A stretch of 51,577 nt of DNA from Parabacteroides chinchillae. Lineage in GTDB: Bacteria > Bacteroidota > Bacteroidia > Bacteroidales > Tannerellaceae. Position numbers and translations under genes: made by a program. This document shows, piece by piece, positions 17,324-26,559 of the stretch. The notes beneath the pieces are model-generated. The model worked only from the letters and a program-made list of their open reading frames with translations, searched no databases and was not told the origin of the DNA. The stretch is from NCBI RefSeq assembly GCF_900108035.1, contig NZ_FNVS01000023.1:1-51577 (forward strand), in the 5' to 3' direction. The number at the start of each line of letters is the position of its first letter. The first letter of the stretch is position 1.

Positions 17324-18955
17324 ATGAAAACATTAAAATATATTTGTCTGGCTGTGTGTAGCTTATTGCTCACTATTAGTTGTTCGGATGCGTTTCTGGA
17401 CAGACCTACTTTGGGTTCATTGGATAAAGATACCTGGTTGAATACGGAAGATGCCGGAAGTAAAATGTTATCGATGTGCTATACGCCTATGTTGGCAGGG
17501 AATGAATATCAAGGATTTAAGTATGAATTTTTTGATTGCATAACGGATGATATGCATAAAGGAGGATCGGATGCTGCGGATAAAATAAGGATTACGGATA
17601 TAGCCAGAGGAAATCCGTTGACATCGGCCTTGCTTTTGGAGAGAGTATGGAATCATCGTTTTCAGGTAGCCATATCCCGGTGTAATGTTTTATTAGAAAA
17701 TGTTACTTTAGAAACGCCTCTTATCCAAAGCGGCGGTGCGTATGTGTCAAAAGAAGAAAAAGCGCGTTGGATTGCAGAAGCCCATTTTCTGAGAGCTTAC
17801 TATTATTTTGATCTGATGATGATATTTGCGAATGTCCCTATTGTAGAAAAACCGTTGAATGCAATTGATAAATCATCCATAACCCGTGCTCCAATGTCTG
17901 AAGTCTATAGTTTTATAATGAAAGATTTGGAAATAGCTTTGGCTGAATCGAATATACCTTCTGCAAAAAATCTGCCGGTATCGGAACTGGGACGTGTAAC
18001 GCGCGAAGCAATACATGCATTTAGAGCCAGGGTTGCATTATTCAATAAAGACTATGAATTAACAATAGCCGATTGCAAAAAAGTGATTGATTCGGGAGCC
18101 TATGAGCTGGTGCCGAATTATGAAGACTTATTTAATAGTGTGGAGAAAGGATATAAATCCAAAGAGTGTATATTTATGACTTATAATAGTTATAATCCTC
18201 CTTATTCGAAGGGAAGTCCGTCTCTTATTTTCTTTGTAGGCAGAGGTCCGACAGGCGGTTGGGGCGGTGAAGTTCCAACGTACGATTTGTTGAATGAGTA
18301 TGAAGCAAAAGATCCCCGTAAAGTACATACGATTTTGTCTCATGGAGATATTTTCTTAAAAAAAGATGGCAATCAGGAAATTCATGATTATACGGGCTAT
18401 GATAACTATACCAAATTGCAAAGTCGCAAACATTATGTAGATCATTTTAGAAGACCGGATGCCGGTTTGCAGAAAACAGACTGGTCATTTTATAATATCA
18501 GGTATGCAGATGTTTTACTAATGTATGCGGAAGCATTAATTGAATCAAAGGGAAATCAACAAGAAGCTATAGATGTCTTGAATAAGATCCGGGAAAGAGC
18601 ATTCCTTACAACTTCACCTGTAGACAACTATGCTGTTTATCGTGAGTTTAATATTAAAGATCCTGTTACGAAGGCTGAATTTGAAGCCAATTATAAGATA
18701 AAACAAGGGGATGATTTGCGAAAGGCTGTTCGTCATGAACGCAGGATAGAACTGGCTGCCGAAGGACAACGTTTTTATGATTTGATACGATGGAATATCT
18801 TTGTTGATAAGATAAAACAATTTGCTTCTACACCGGAGGGGGTTGCTTCCGAGAAAGGAATGTATATTTCTGATAAAACGTGGCCATATCCGATTCCTCA
18901 ATCTGAAATAGATAAAGTGGGAGGGGCTTTATTGCAGAACGATAATTATAAGTAA
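17324..18955 (+). CDS. SusD/RagB-family nutrient-binding lipoprotein
   Basis: The 543-residue product has a lipoprotein signal ending SCSDAFL with lipidated Cys20, and the usual SusD composition: helical TPR-like N-terminal part (ERVWNHRFQVAISRCNVLLENV, EAHFLRAYYYFDLMM) and C-terminal RYADVLLMYAEALIE, DVLNKIRERAF and RHERRIELAAEGQRFYDLIRW, all diagnostic. It would cap the SusC channel at the cell surface. It starts 21 bases after susC. No glycoside hydrolase, sulfatase or protease follows within the window, so the transporter pair is without a visible enzyme partner. Confidence 0.96.
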   Translation: MKTLKYICLAVCSLLLTISCSDAFLDRPTLGSLDKDTWLNTEDAGSKMLSMCYTPMLAGNEYQGFKYEFFDCITDDMHKGGSDAADKIRITDIARGNPLTSALLLERVWNHRFQVAISRCNVLLENVTLETPLIQSGGAYVSKEEKARWIAEAHFLRAYYYFDLMMIFANVPIVEKPLNAIDKSSITRAPMSEVYSFIMKDLEIALAESNIPSAKNLPVSELGRVTREAIHAFRARVALFNKDYELTIADCKKVIDSGAYELVPNYEDLFNSVEKGYKSKECIFMTYNSYNPPYSKGSPSLIFFVGRGPTGGWGGEVPTYDLLNEYEAKDPRKVHTILSHGDIFLKKDGNQEIHDYTGYDNYTKLQSRKHYVDHFRRPDAGLQKTDWSFYNIRYADVLLMYAEALIESKGNQQEAIDVLNKIRERAFLTTSPVDNYAVYREFNIKDPVTKAEFEANYKIKQGDDLRKAVRHERRIELAAEGQRFYDLIRWNIFVDKIKQFASTPEGVASEKGMYISDKTWPYPIPQSEIDKVGGALLQNDNYK

Positions 18956-19100
18956 TTGGTTTTTGCGAAAGAAGCATTATAAGCCTTAAAGATTGTCAGC
19001 ATTAAATTTTAATAAGAAAATAAATAGGTGTTATATGCCGGTAATTATTTATTTTGCTATCGTAATTATTAATTACTCAAACCCATAATTTAGTTTGTAA

Positions 19101-19370
19101 ATGAAAAAGATGATTGTGTGCGCTGCCTTTATGATAGCAATGGCTTCTTTCACAGTTGTAAATGCCCAGGATTCGAATGCAAAGAAAGCTGCAAAGATTG
19201 AGCAGTGCAATAAGAAGTGTGGAGAGGAGTGTGATAAATTTTGTGACAACGCAACTTGTAAAGCAGAAGGTTGCCAAGCTGGAAATTGTATAAAAGATAA
19301 ATCAGTTTGCCAGAAAGATGCTAAAGCATGTTGCAAAGGCAAGCCGGCAAATAAGAAGAAAGGAAATTAA
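19101..19370 (+). CDS. Small exported cysteine-rich protein
   Basis: The 89-residue protein has a signal peptide cleaved near NAQ (residue 23) and a mature part of about 66 residues with ten cysteines: 36, 40, 44, 48, 53, 58, 63, 70, 77 and 78. The spacing CxxxCxxxCxxxC then C(x4)C(x4)C is regular. Lys (about 17 of 66) and acidic residues make up much of the rest. It is not a family I recognise. The pattern suits either several disulfides or metal binding in the periplasm or on the surface. It lies behind SusD but 145 bases away, followed by its own terminator. Confidence 0.75.
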   Translation: MKKMIVCAAFMIAMASFTVVNAQDSNAKKAAKIEQCNKKCGEECDKFCDNATCKAEGCQAGNCIKDKSVCQKDAKACCKGKPANKKKGN

Positions 19371-19372
19371 TT

Positions 19373-19397
19373 AAGGAATAGTTAGTTCCTTCTTTTT
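19373..19397 (+). terminator. Terminator of the cysteine-rich protein gene
   Basis: A 6-bp stem AAGGAA/TTCCTT (19373-19378 with 19386-19391) is followed by CTTTTT. Short, but correctly placed three bases after the stop. Confidence 0.6.
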
Positions 19398-19406
19398 AGA
19401 AATATG

Positions 19407-19450
19407 GAATCCCGTTGGTTGAAACTGAAAAGTTCAAACCGGCGGGATTC
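19407..19450. terminator. Strong hairpin downstream of the cysteine-rich gene
   Basis: GAATCCCG and its following bases (19407-19423) pair with the segment 19433-19450 through about 17 positions, two of them G-U, with one bulge. There is only a short T run after it on the plus strand; on the minus strand a T-poor stretch follows. It may be a second terminator or an mRNA-stabilising element. Confidence 0.5.
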
Positions 19451-19711
19451 TTTATGGATGAATGCACCAGCCGCTAAACTATAAAAGGTAGCTGAAGAAA
19501 CCAAACCGTATATAAAACCTTTTCCCTTTTTCTTTTGTTTTCAAACCGAAAAACCATCAGTTTGACGTTTAGTTAAGACGGACAGGCAGTGGCTTTTCCT
19601 TTGTTTTTATAATATTAAGACAAAATGTCAGTTTTGGGCTTTGGTATTTGTTTTGTAGATATGTAAGTGCGGTTAGCAATTGAAAAAGAATAAAAGAAAG
19701 GAGATAACTAT
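19451..19711. other. clpB upstream region
   Basis: No gene is seen in these 260 bases. AT-rich sequence with several TTTG words is present, but I cannot fix a promoter. A strong purine ribosome binding site AAAGGAG (19697-19703) precedes the clpB ATG by eight bases, which is unusual for Bacteroidales. Confidence 0.5.
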
Positions 19712-22300
19712 ATGAATTTAAACAATTTTACAATTAAGGCGCAAGAGGCTGTTCAACAAGCTGTACAGCTTGCTACCCAACATGGGCAACAGGCTATAGA
19801 AGCTGTTCATTTGTTGAAAGGTGTCATTATGACGGGCGAAAGCGTGACCAATTTTATTTTTCAGAAACTGGGTGTAAATATTCAGAATTTGAATCGTGTT
19901 TTAGATAGCCAGATCGATTCGTTGCCTAAAGTTTCGGGAGGAGAACCTTATTTATCTGGTGAAGCAAATGCTGTATTACAGAAAGCAATTAGCTATTCTT
20001 CCAAAATGGGCGACCAGTATGTTTCGCTGGAACCTATTATTCTGGCCCTGTTAACGGAAAAAAGTACTGCTTCCCAGATATTGAAAGATGCCGGTGTTTC
20101 TGAAAATGAACTGCGTAAGGCAATTGAAGAATTGCGTAAGGGTAATAACGTAACCAGCCAGTCTGCAGAAGATACATATGATGCACTAGGCAAATATGCT
20201 ATTAATTTGAATGAACGTGCACGTAGTGGTAAACTGGATCCTGTTATCGGACGTGATGACGAAATTCGTCGCGTGTTACAGATTTTAAGCCGTCGTACCA
20301 AGAATAATCCGATCCTTATAGGTGAGCCGGGGGTTGGTAAGACTGCTATTGCCGAAGGTCTTGCACACCGTATTATCCGTGGTGACGTACCGGAAAATCT
20401 GAAGTCCAAGCAGATATTCTCATTGGATATGGGTGCTCTGATTGCCGGTGCAAAATATAAAGGTGAATTTGAAGAACGCCTGAAAGCGGTGGTGAATGAA
20501 GTTACTAAATCGGAAGGAGAAATAATTCTCTTTATCGATGAAATTCATACATTGGTTGGAGCTGGCAAAGGCGAAGGAGCAATGGATGCAGCTAATATCC
20601 TGAAACCGGCTTTGGCTCGTGGAGAACTGCGGTCTATAGGCGCTACTACGCTGGATGAATATCAGAAGTATTTTGAAAAGGATAAGGCTTTGGAACGCCG
20701 TTTCCAGATAGTTATGGTGGAAGAACCGGATGAATTGGATGCCATTTCCATACTTCGAGGATTGAAGGAAAAATATGAAAACCATCATAAGGTACGTATC
20801 AAAGACGATGCGATTATTGCGGCAGTACAGTTGTCAACGCGTTATATTACGGATCGTTTTTTGCCGGATAAAGCTATCGATCTGATGGATGAGGCAGCTG
20901 CCCGTTTACGTTTGCAGATTGACTCGGTGCCGGAATCGCTGGACGAAGTTTCACGTCGTATCAAACAATTGGAGATTGAACGTGAGGCAATCAAGCGCGA
21001 AAACGATAAGGCAAAGCTGGAACAACTTAATAAAGAGATTGCTGATCTGAAAGATGAAGAAAAGAAACAAAAAGCCCAATGGCAAAGCGAGAAGGAGCAG
21101 ATCAATAAGATACAGCAAAACAAAATTGATATCGAGAATCTTAAGTTCGAAGCTGAAAAAGCCGAACGTGAAGGCGATTATGGTAAAGTTGCAGAGATCC
21201 GTTATGGTAAGGTTAAGCAAAAAGAAGAAGAGATAGCCGAAGTAGAAGCAAAGCTGAAAACAATGCAGGGTGCTGCTGCTATGATTAAAGAAGAGGTAGA
21301 CAGCGAAGATATTGCCGATGTTGTTTCGCGTTGGACAGGTATTCCGGTAAGTAAGATGATGCAAAGTGAAAAAGATAAACTATTGCGTCTGGAATCGGAA
21401 CTTCATACGCGTGTTATCGGACAGGAAGAAGCTATTGGTGCTATAGCGGATGCGGTGCGGCGTAGTCGTGCCGGGTTGCAAGATCCAAAGCGTCCGATTG
21501 GTTCATTTATCTTCTTAGGAACAACCGGGGTAGGTAAAACAGAATTGGCAAAAGCGTTGGCTGAATATCTGTTTGACGACGAGAATATGATGACACGTAT
21601 AGATATGAGTGAGTATCAGGAAAAGTTTAGTGCTACTCGCTTGATCGGTGCACCTCCGGGATATGTAGGTTATGAAGAAGGTGGCCAGCTTTCTGAAGCT
21701 ATTCGCCGTAAACCTTATTCTGTAGTCTTGTTTGATGAAATAGAAAAAGCACATCCGGATGTTTTCAATATACTGCTTCAGGTGTTGGATGATGGACGTC
21801 TGACTGATAATAAGGGACGCGTAGTTAATTTCAAGAACACGATTATCATTATGACCAGTAATATGGGTTCGTCTTTGATTCGTGAGAACTTTGAAAAGAT
21901 AACACCTGAAAACCATGAGAAAGTTGTGGATGAAACAAAAATTCAGGTATTGGAATTATTGAAGAAAACGATCCGCCCTGAATTCTTGAATCGTATTGAT
22001 GAGATCATTATGTTTACGCCGTTGAATGAGGAAGAAATTCGTCAGATTGTAACGTTGCAATTAGATGGCGTGAAGAAAATGCTGGCACAAAATGGCATTG
22101 CTCTGAATTTCACTGATGCTGCATTGGCATTTATTTCTGAGAAAGGTTTTGATCCTCAGTTTGGTGCCCGTCCGGTTAAGCGTGTGATCCAGAAATATGT
22201 TCTTAATGAATTATCAAAAGAAATTCTGGGACAGAAAGTAAATAAAGACCATCCGATCACAATTGATAGCGAAGGTGATGGACTGGTATTCAAAAATTGA
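19712..22300 (+). CDS. clpB: ATP-dependent disaggregase ClpB
   Basis: ClpB is a hexameric AAA+ chaperone that, with DnaK, extracts polypeptides from aggregates. The 862-residue protein has the N-terminal Clp repeat domain ([15 protein letters not shown]), the first AAA+ module with Walker A GEPGVGKT (about 204-211) and [11 protein letters not shown], a long coiled-coil middle domain (about 400-530, rich in Lys/Glu), and the second module with Walker A GTTGVGKT (about 603-610), [26 protein letters not shown] and the sensor-2 [10 protein letters not shown]. The middle domain separates it from ClpA/ClpC. It is monocistronic with a good ribosome binding site. Confidence 0.98.
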   Translation: MNLNNFTIKAQEAVQQAVQLATQHGQQAIEAVHLLKGVIMTGESVTNFIFQKLGVNIQNLNRVLDSQIDSLPKVSGGEPYLSGEANAVLQKAISYSSKMGDQYVSLEPIILALLTEKSTASQILKDAGVSENELRKAIEELRKGNNVTSQSAEDTYDALGKYAINLNERARSGKLDPVIGRDDEIRRVLQILSRRTKNNPILIGEPGVGKTAIAEGLAHRIIRGDVPENLKSKQIFSLDMGALIAGAKYKGEFEERLKAVVNEVTKSEGEIILFIDEIHTLVGAGKGEGAMDAANILKPALARGELRSIGATTLDEYQKYFEKDKALERRFQIVMVEEPDELDAISILRGLKEKYENHHKVRIKDDAIIAAVQLSTRYITDRFLPDKAIDLMDEAAARLRLQIDSVPESLDEVSRRIKQLEIEREAIKRENDKAKLEQLNKEIADLKDEEKKQKAQWQSEKEQINKIQQNKIDIENLKFEAEKAEREGDYGKVAEIRYGKVKQKEEEIAEVEAKLKTMQGAAAMIKEEVDSEDIADVVSRWTGIPVSKMMQSEKDKLLRLESELHTRVIGQEEAIGAIADAVRRSRAGLQDPKRPIGSFIFLGTTGVGKTELAKALAEYLFDDENMMTRIDMSEYQEKFSATRLIGAPPGYVGYEEGGQLSEAIRRKPYSVVLFDEIEKAHPDVFNILLQVLDDGRLTDNKGRVVNFKNTIIIMTSNMGSSLIRENFEKITPENHEKVVDETKIQVLELLKKTIRPEFLNRIDEIIMFTPLNEEEIRQIVTLQLDGVKKMLAQNGIALNFTDAALAFISEKGFDPQFGARPVKRVIQKYVLNELSKEILGQKVNKDHPITIDSEGDGLVFKN

Positions 22301-22424
22301 TTAAAAGCGAAAGCCTTAGTAATGTTTTTGAATAGTTGAATAGTTTTATGGATTTAATTATTTATTTTTGAATATCTCCATGCTCGAAAACAGGAGATAA
22401 GGATAAATATTAAATTTGATTGCT

Positions 22425-23129
22425 ATGGAAGTAAAGGCCTTTATTGAAAATTATAAAGAGGCGTTTGGTGCAGAAACCGAACTGCCTCTTGTTTTTTGGT
22501 ATTCTGATACGCCGGTTAGGATCGTGGAAAAGGTAGGCGGATGTTTGTTTAAATATATACAGGAAGTCAGGAATGGTGAATTTGTTAGCCTTAATGCTGA
22601 TAATATAGGTTGCGGTGGCGGTAAATTTTATACGGGTTTTGCTGATATGCCGGACTATGTACCCGAATTTGTTTCTGTGAAAGAAAAATACCGCAAGACT
22701 CCCGAAATGGTAAGGGAACAACTAGATTCTTTAAGAGTGCCCAGGGCACGGATGGCTTTTCTTAATTTTGCCCGTTTGGATAAGATTGATAGTTTTGATA
22801 ATCTGGAAGCCTTGCTGTTTTTTGCTAAACCCGATGTGCTTTCCGGTCTTTCAACCTGGGCTTTTTTTGATAATGGAGCAGCCGATTCTGTTGCTGTGCC
22901 TTTTGGTTCGGGCTGTTGCAGTACGATAACCCGTGCTGTTCTGGAGAATAGAAAGAAGGGGAGGAGCTGCATTTTGGGTTTTTTTGATCCTTCTGTCCGT
23001 CCTTATTTTGAACCGGATATTTTGAGCTTTACAATCCCTATGTCCCGTTTTAAGGAAATGTATCACACGATGCGTCAGTCATGTTTATACGATACGCATG
23101 CCTGGAAAAAGATTAAAGATAGATTGTAG
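22425..23129 (+). CDS. DUF169-family protein
   Basis: The ATG at 22425 is chosen over a TTG at 22416; the product has 234 residues. It matches the DUF169 pattern: ELPLVFWYSD near the start, CGGGKFYTGF, an NFARLDKIDSFDNLEALLFFAKPDVLSGL middle, and FGSGCCSTITRAVLE with two adjacent cysteines, then FFDPSVRPYFEPDILSFTIP. The function of the family is unknown; it is cytoplasmic and common in anaerobes. Conserved Cys and Gly suggest a ligand- or metal-binding site. It follows clpB by 124 bases and seems to stand alone. Confidence 0.85.
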   Translation: MEVKAFIENYKEAFGAETELPLVFWYSDTPVRIVEKVGGCLFKYIQEVRNGEFVSLNADNIGCGGGKFYTGFADMPDYVPEFVSVKEKYRKTPEMVREQLDSLRVPRARMAFLNFARLDKIDSFDNLEALLFFAKPDVLSGLSTWAFFDNGAADSVAVPFGSGCCSTITRAVLENRKKGRSCILGFFDPSVRPYFEPDILSFTIPMSRFKEMYHTMRQSCLYDTHAWKKIKDRL

Positions 23130-23167
23130 CCAAATAAATGTTAGTTATATTATACAAGTAAAAGTAG

Positions 23168-23175
23168 TATCTTTG
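23168..23175 (+). promoter_or_regulatory. -7 element before the acidic small protein
   Basis: TATCTTTG is an exact consensus -7, 31 bases before the start codon at 23207. The -33 region (around 23144) is a poor match. Confidence 0.5.
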
Positions 23176-23206
23176 TAAATATTAATAACCAATAAAATGA
23201 AGAGTT

Positions 23207-23533
23207 ATGAGCGAAAAAAACGATTTTATCTATGATGAAGACGATTCTGTAAAGTTTATTCAGAATTATCTTCCGCAAGAACTGAAAGGCAAGTTCAGTA
23301 ATGACGATATCAATTATATTGTAGACTTAATCTATGAGTTTTATGAGTCAAAAGGATATCTGAATGAAAATGACGGCGACGATAAAGAAATAGATATCGA
23401 TGAAGATGAATTAGTTGATTTTGTGATTAAGAATGCTCAGAAAGACGGAGTAGGAAAATATAATGCAGACGAAATTACTTTTATTGTTCAAGGTGAATTA
23501 GAATATTGTGATTCTATCAACATGTTCGATTGA
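23207..23533 (+). CDS. Conserved acidic protein, unknown function
   Basis: A 108-residue, strongly acidic cytoplasmic protein with about 32 Asp/Glu. Two similar blocks are visible: NDDINYIVDLIYEFYESKG and NADEITFIVQGELEYCDS, which suggests an internal duplication of a helical motif, each preceded by residues of the kind KGKF or VGKY. I do not recognise a named family. It has its own promoter; the OmpA-like gene follows 46 bases later on the same strand. Confidence 0.75.
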   Translation: MSEKNDFIYDEDDSVKFIQNYLPQELKGKFSNDDINYIVDLIYEFYESKGYLNENDGDDKEIDIDEDELVDFVIKNAQKDGVGKYNADEITFIVQGELEYCDSINMFD

Positions 23534-23579
23534 TAAACTATTGTATATAGAAAAATTAGTTCACTAAAAGGAATAAGAA

Positions 23580-24260
23580 ATGAGAAGTATTAAATTATTA
23601 TCTGTTTTGTTGTTGAGTATGGCTGTTGTTTTTTCTAGTTGCAGTACATGGAATAATACAGCTAAAGGTACGGCTATTGGTGTTGGTGGCGGAACTGCTG
23701 TTGGGGCTGGTATCGGGGCATTAGCCGGTAATACCGCCTTAGGTGCAATTATTGGAGCTGCAGTAGGTGGTACGGCTGGAGCTTTGATAGGGAAAAAGAT
23801 GGATAAACAAAAGAAAGAACTGGAGGCAACATTACCGGAAAGTACAACTATTGAAACCATTAATAATGGAGAAGCATTGAAAGTTACTTTTGATTCGGGT
23901 ATATTGTTTGCAACCAATTCAAGTACGTTAAGCGATGCTTCTAAAAGCGCATTACGCAATTTTGCAACAAGCCTGAAAGCGAATCCGGATACGAATATTA
24001 AAATTGTAGGTTATACGGATAATACAGGAAAGGTTGATTATAATCAGCTTTTATCAGAAAAGCGGGCAAAGAGTGTTTATGACTATCTGATGCTGCAAGG
24101 CGTTAGTAGCGACCGTATGATTTATGAAGGAAAAGGTGTACATGATCCGGTTGCTTCAAATGACACTCCTGAAGGCCGTGCATTAAACCGCCGTGTGGAA
24201 ATTGTAATTATGGCTAATGAAAAAATGATACAAGAGGCAAAACAAGGAACACTGCAATAA
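23580..24260 (+). CDS. OmpA-family lipoprotein with glycine-zipper segment
   Basis: The 226-residue protein starts with a lipoprotein signal (FSSC, Cys21), followed by a glycine-zipper region (about 30-72, GVGGGTAVGAGIGALAG and GAIIGAAVGGTAGALIG) that may insert in a membrane. The C-terminal OmpA-like domain (about 95-215) has the peptidoglycan-binding motif pattern VGYTDNTGKVDYNQLLSEKRAKSV and ALNRRVEI. It likely links the outer membrane to the cell wall, like E. coli YiaD. The stop is followed by a strong terminator. Confidence 0.93.
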   Translation: MRSIKLLSVLLLSMAVVFSSCSTWNNTAKGTAIGVGGGTAVGAGIGALAGNTALGAIIGAAVGGTAGALIGKKMDKQKKELEATLPESTTIETINNGEALKVTFDSGILFATNSSTLSDASKSALRNFATSLKANPDTNIKIVGYTDNTGKVDYNQLLSEKRAKSVYDYLMLQGVSSDRMIYEGKGVHDPVASNDTPEGRALNRRVEIVIMANEKMIQEAKQGTLQ

Positions 24261-24281
24261 TTCTTTGTATGTTGCGTTTTA

Positions 24282-24332
24282 ACAAATGGCCTCTGTTTCT
24301 AGTTATTTAGAGACAGAGGCCGTTTGTTTATA
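24282..24332 (+). terminator. Terminator of the OmpA-like lipoprotein gene
   Basis: A 19-bp stem (24282-24300 with 24309-24327, two G-U pairs) and 8-base loop. The flanks are A-rich on one side and T-rich on the other, so it could work on both strands. Confidence 0.85.
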
Positions 24333-24342
24333 ATATGAATTA

Positions 24343-24959
24343 TTGATAGTGACATTGTTTGCAGCATTGCTGGCTATAGCAGGTTTTGCATCAGGGTATA
24401 TTCATCCGGAAGGGCAGGAATGGATAGCATTTCCCGGGTTGATACTTTTGCCTGTATTAGTGGTTAATTTGATTATAGGACTGATATGGTGGATAATGGA
24501 TGGACGTTGGGGATATTTACAAATCATTTGCAAACAACCAGTGTAAATTCAATTAAACCTCGTTTATATCAGGCTAAAGAAAGCATGAATTCTCAAGAAG
24601 GTACGGAAGCCGCATTCCAACTGGCTTTTCAAATGAAAAAAAATTTCGTATTACGTGCTATGCAGGCCGATTTTGTTCGTCAACAGATAGATAATAGTAC
24701 GGGAGATATTATTGTATGTGGCGATTTTAACGATACTCCGGCTTCTTATGTATATAATCATATAAAAGGAAACCTGACGGATGGTTTTCGTGATTCAGGT
24801 TCTGGATTTGGATATACATTTCGTGAATTGAAACGAATCTTTAGAATTGATTATATTTTTTATTCCGGAAGCTTTGAAGGTTTACGTTATGATTCTCCAA
24901 ATTTGCCGTGGAGCGACCATAAACCTGTTGTTTGTATGATTCGTAAGAATGTTTTGTAA
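24343..24959 (+). pseudogene. Decayed endonuclease/exonuclease/phosphatase-family membrane protein
   Basis: Two overlapping frames carry two ends of one protein. The first (24343-24546, TTG start) encodes the two N-terminal membrane helices usual in Bacteroidales members of this family (VTLFAALLAIAGFASGYI and FPGLILLPVLVVNLIIGLIWW). The second (to 24959) begins within it at about 24505 and encodes the C-terminal half of the enzyme: TNHLQTTSV, VCGDFNDTPASY, RIDYIFYSG and PWSDHKPVV, the last three being catalytic-core motifs. The third helix and about half of the catalytic domain are missing, and the two parts are out of frame. The N-terminus also lacks a normal start. This is an internal deletion remnant. 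Confidence 0.8.
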
Positions 24960-25145
24960 TAAATTGATTTATAGTTGTTTGATTTCTATTTAACAAGGGT
25001 TTAAGAATCTTGTAAATTGTTCTTCCTTGTTAATTAACATAAGCTCGAGAAAACCTTCACAACCTTTTTTTATCTCTTCTTGTTTCAATAGTGACTTATA
25101 TATAAGCACAAATAATAGTATAAACTGTTTTAAACGTTGAATGAG

Positions 25146-25796
25146 ATGAAAAAGATTTTTCCTTTATTTCTGTTGGTTCTTTTACTGGCTTCTTGCCAGA
25201 AAGACCCGGATATGTCAAAACTAGACAACGACTTCCTTGTATTTACAAATTATGACAAGGACGCGAATTTTGCATCATTTAGTACATTTTATGTTCCTGA
25301 TAGCGTATTGGTAATAGGTGATAATGAAAAGCCTCAGTACTGGACAGCCAATGAAGCAGACGATATTATCACGACACTCGTGAAAAGTATGGAAGCCCGT
25401 GGTTTTACACGTACAATGGAAAAGGATGATGCAGATCTTGGTTTGCAGGCTTCTTATGTAGAAAACACGCATTATTTTGCGGACTATAATGATAATTATA
25501 ACTATCCGTACTGGTGGTGGAATTATCCTGGATATTGGAGACCTGGTTACTGGGGACCAAGCTGGGGCGACTGGTATTATCCGTATCCTGTAGTTTACAG
25601 CTATAGTGTAGGTTCATTACTTGTTGAAATGCTGGATTTGAAAGTTCCGGCTCCAACGGCAACCAATTCTAAATTGCCTGTATTATGGACTGCTTATATG
25701 AGCGGTTTGTTATCCGGTTCAAATAAACTTGATATTCAGTTGAGTGTTCGTGCAATCGAACAGGCATTTGTACAATCTCCGTACATCAAGAAATAA
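25146..25796 (+). CDS. DUF4136-family lipoprotein
   Basis: The ATG at 25146 gives 216 residues; an upstream TTG at 25137 is unlikely. The signal peptide ends LASC with Cys17. The mature protein shows the DUF4136 pattern: FASFSTFYVPDSV near the start, EADDIITTLVKSMEARGFTRT, then a Tyr/Trp/Pro-rich stretch (YPYWWWNYPGYWRPGYWGP) and VGSLLVEMLDLK with a C-terminal helix. Function of the family is unknown; location is outer membrane or surface. The next gene, a small barrel, starts about 31 bases downstream, so the two may be one operon. Confidence 0.85.
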   Translation: MKKIFPLFLLVLLLASCQKDPDMSKLDNDFLVFTNYDKDANFASFSTFYVPDSVLVIGDNEKPQYWTANEADDIITTLVKSMEARGFTRTMEKDDADLGLQASYVENTHYFADYNDNYNYPYWWWNYPGYWRPGYWGPSWGDWYYPYPVVYSYSVGSLLVEMLDLKVPAPTATNSKLPVLWTAYMSGLLSGSNKLDIQLSVRAIEQAFVQSPYIKK

Positions 25797-25827
25797 ATAA
25801 ATGCGAATTAGTAAAAGTTTGAGTTCT

Positions 25828-26457
25828 ATGAAAAAGATAAGTAAATCAATAAAATTAGTCGCTTTACTTGTAGCCTGTTTAGCGATTCCGTCTCTGGCTG
25901 GCGCCCAGGTTGTAAAGAATGCATATTTTAATATTGACTGGCAGGTGAATTCTCCGTTCGGTCAAGATTTCTCCGATAAGACCAGTGGCTGGGGAGCACA
26001 CTTTGAAGGTGGTTATTATTTTACACCGAATATTTCAGGAGGTTTATTCCTGTCATATCATACAAATAATAAGTATATTGACCGTCAGACTTTGCCGGTA
26101 AGTTCTACTTCTGTAATTACTGCCGATCAGCAGCATTCTATCTTCCAGTTACCTTTTGGTGCTGTGTTCCGTTATAACTTTGCCCCGGAAGGCCAATTCC
26201 AACCTTATTTAGGTGCCGGATTAGGTGCAAGCTATAGTGAGATGTCTTCCTATATGAATGTTTTGAAGGTTTACGATCGTAACTGGGGTTTCTATCTTTC
26301 TCCCGAAGTAGGTATGAATATTTACTTTACACCTCAGAAACAATTCGGCGTACATATCGCAGCCTATTATAATTATGCAACAAACAAAGGTGAAGTCTTG
26401 AATTATTCGGTTGACGGACTGAATAACTGGGGTATTCGCTTAGGTGTTGCCTTCTAA
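25828..26457 (+). CDS. Small outer-membrane beta-barrel protein
   Basis: The ATG at 25828 starts a clear signal peptide (MKKISKSIKLVALLVACLAI to AGAQ); an in-frame ATG at 25801 would add nine residues. The mature part of about 185 residues has eight or so barrel-like strands (HFEGGYYFTPNISGGLFLSYH, FGAVFRYNFAPEGQFQPYLGAGLGASYS, FGVHIAAYYNYA, WGIRLGVAF at the end), like OmpW/OmpX-size porins in Bacteroidetes. The C-terminal Phe fits barrel assembly. It is close behind the DUF4136 lipoprotein gene. Confidence 0.8.
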   Translation: MKKISKSIKLVALLVACLAIPSLAGAQVVKNAYFNIDWQVNSPFGQDFSDKTSGWGAHFEGGYYFTPNISGGLFLSYHTNNKYIDRQTLPVSSTSVITADQQHSIFQLPFGAVFRYNFAPEGQFQPYLGAGLGASYSEMSSYMNVLKVYDRNWGFYLSPEVGMNIYFTPQKQFGVHIAAYYNYATNKGEVLNYSVDGLNNWGIRLGVAF

Positions 26458-26500
26458 ATGGAAAGTTTGTTCTTTTAAGTGTTTTATGTAGTTTAGGGAA

Positions 26501-26536
26501 ACGGAAGGCTTGGTTATAAGCCTCCCGTTTTTTGTT
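26501..26536 (+). terminator. Terminator after the small barrel gene
   Basis: An 11-position stem (26501-26511 with 26518-26528, one mismatch) and 6-base loop followed by TTTTTTGTTTG. It separates this gene from the convergent HAD gene. Confidence 0.85.
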
Positions 26537-26559
26537 TGTGGATAGGTATAGTTTTTCAA

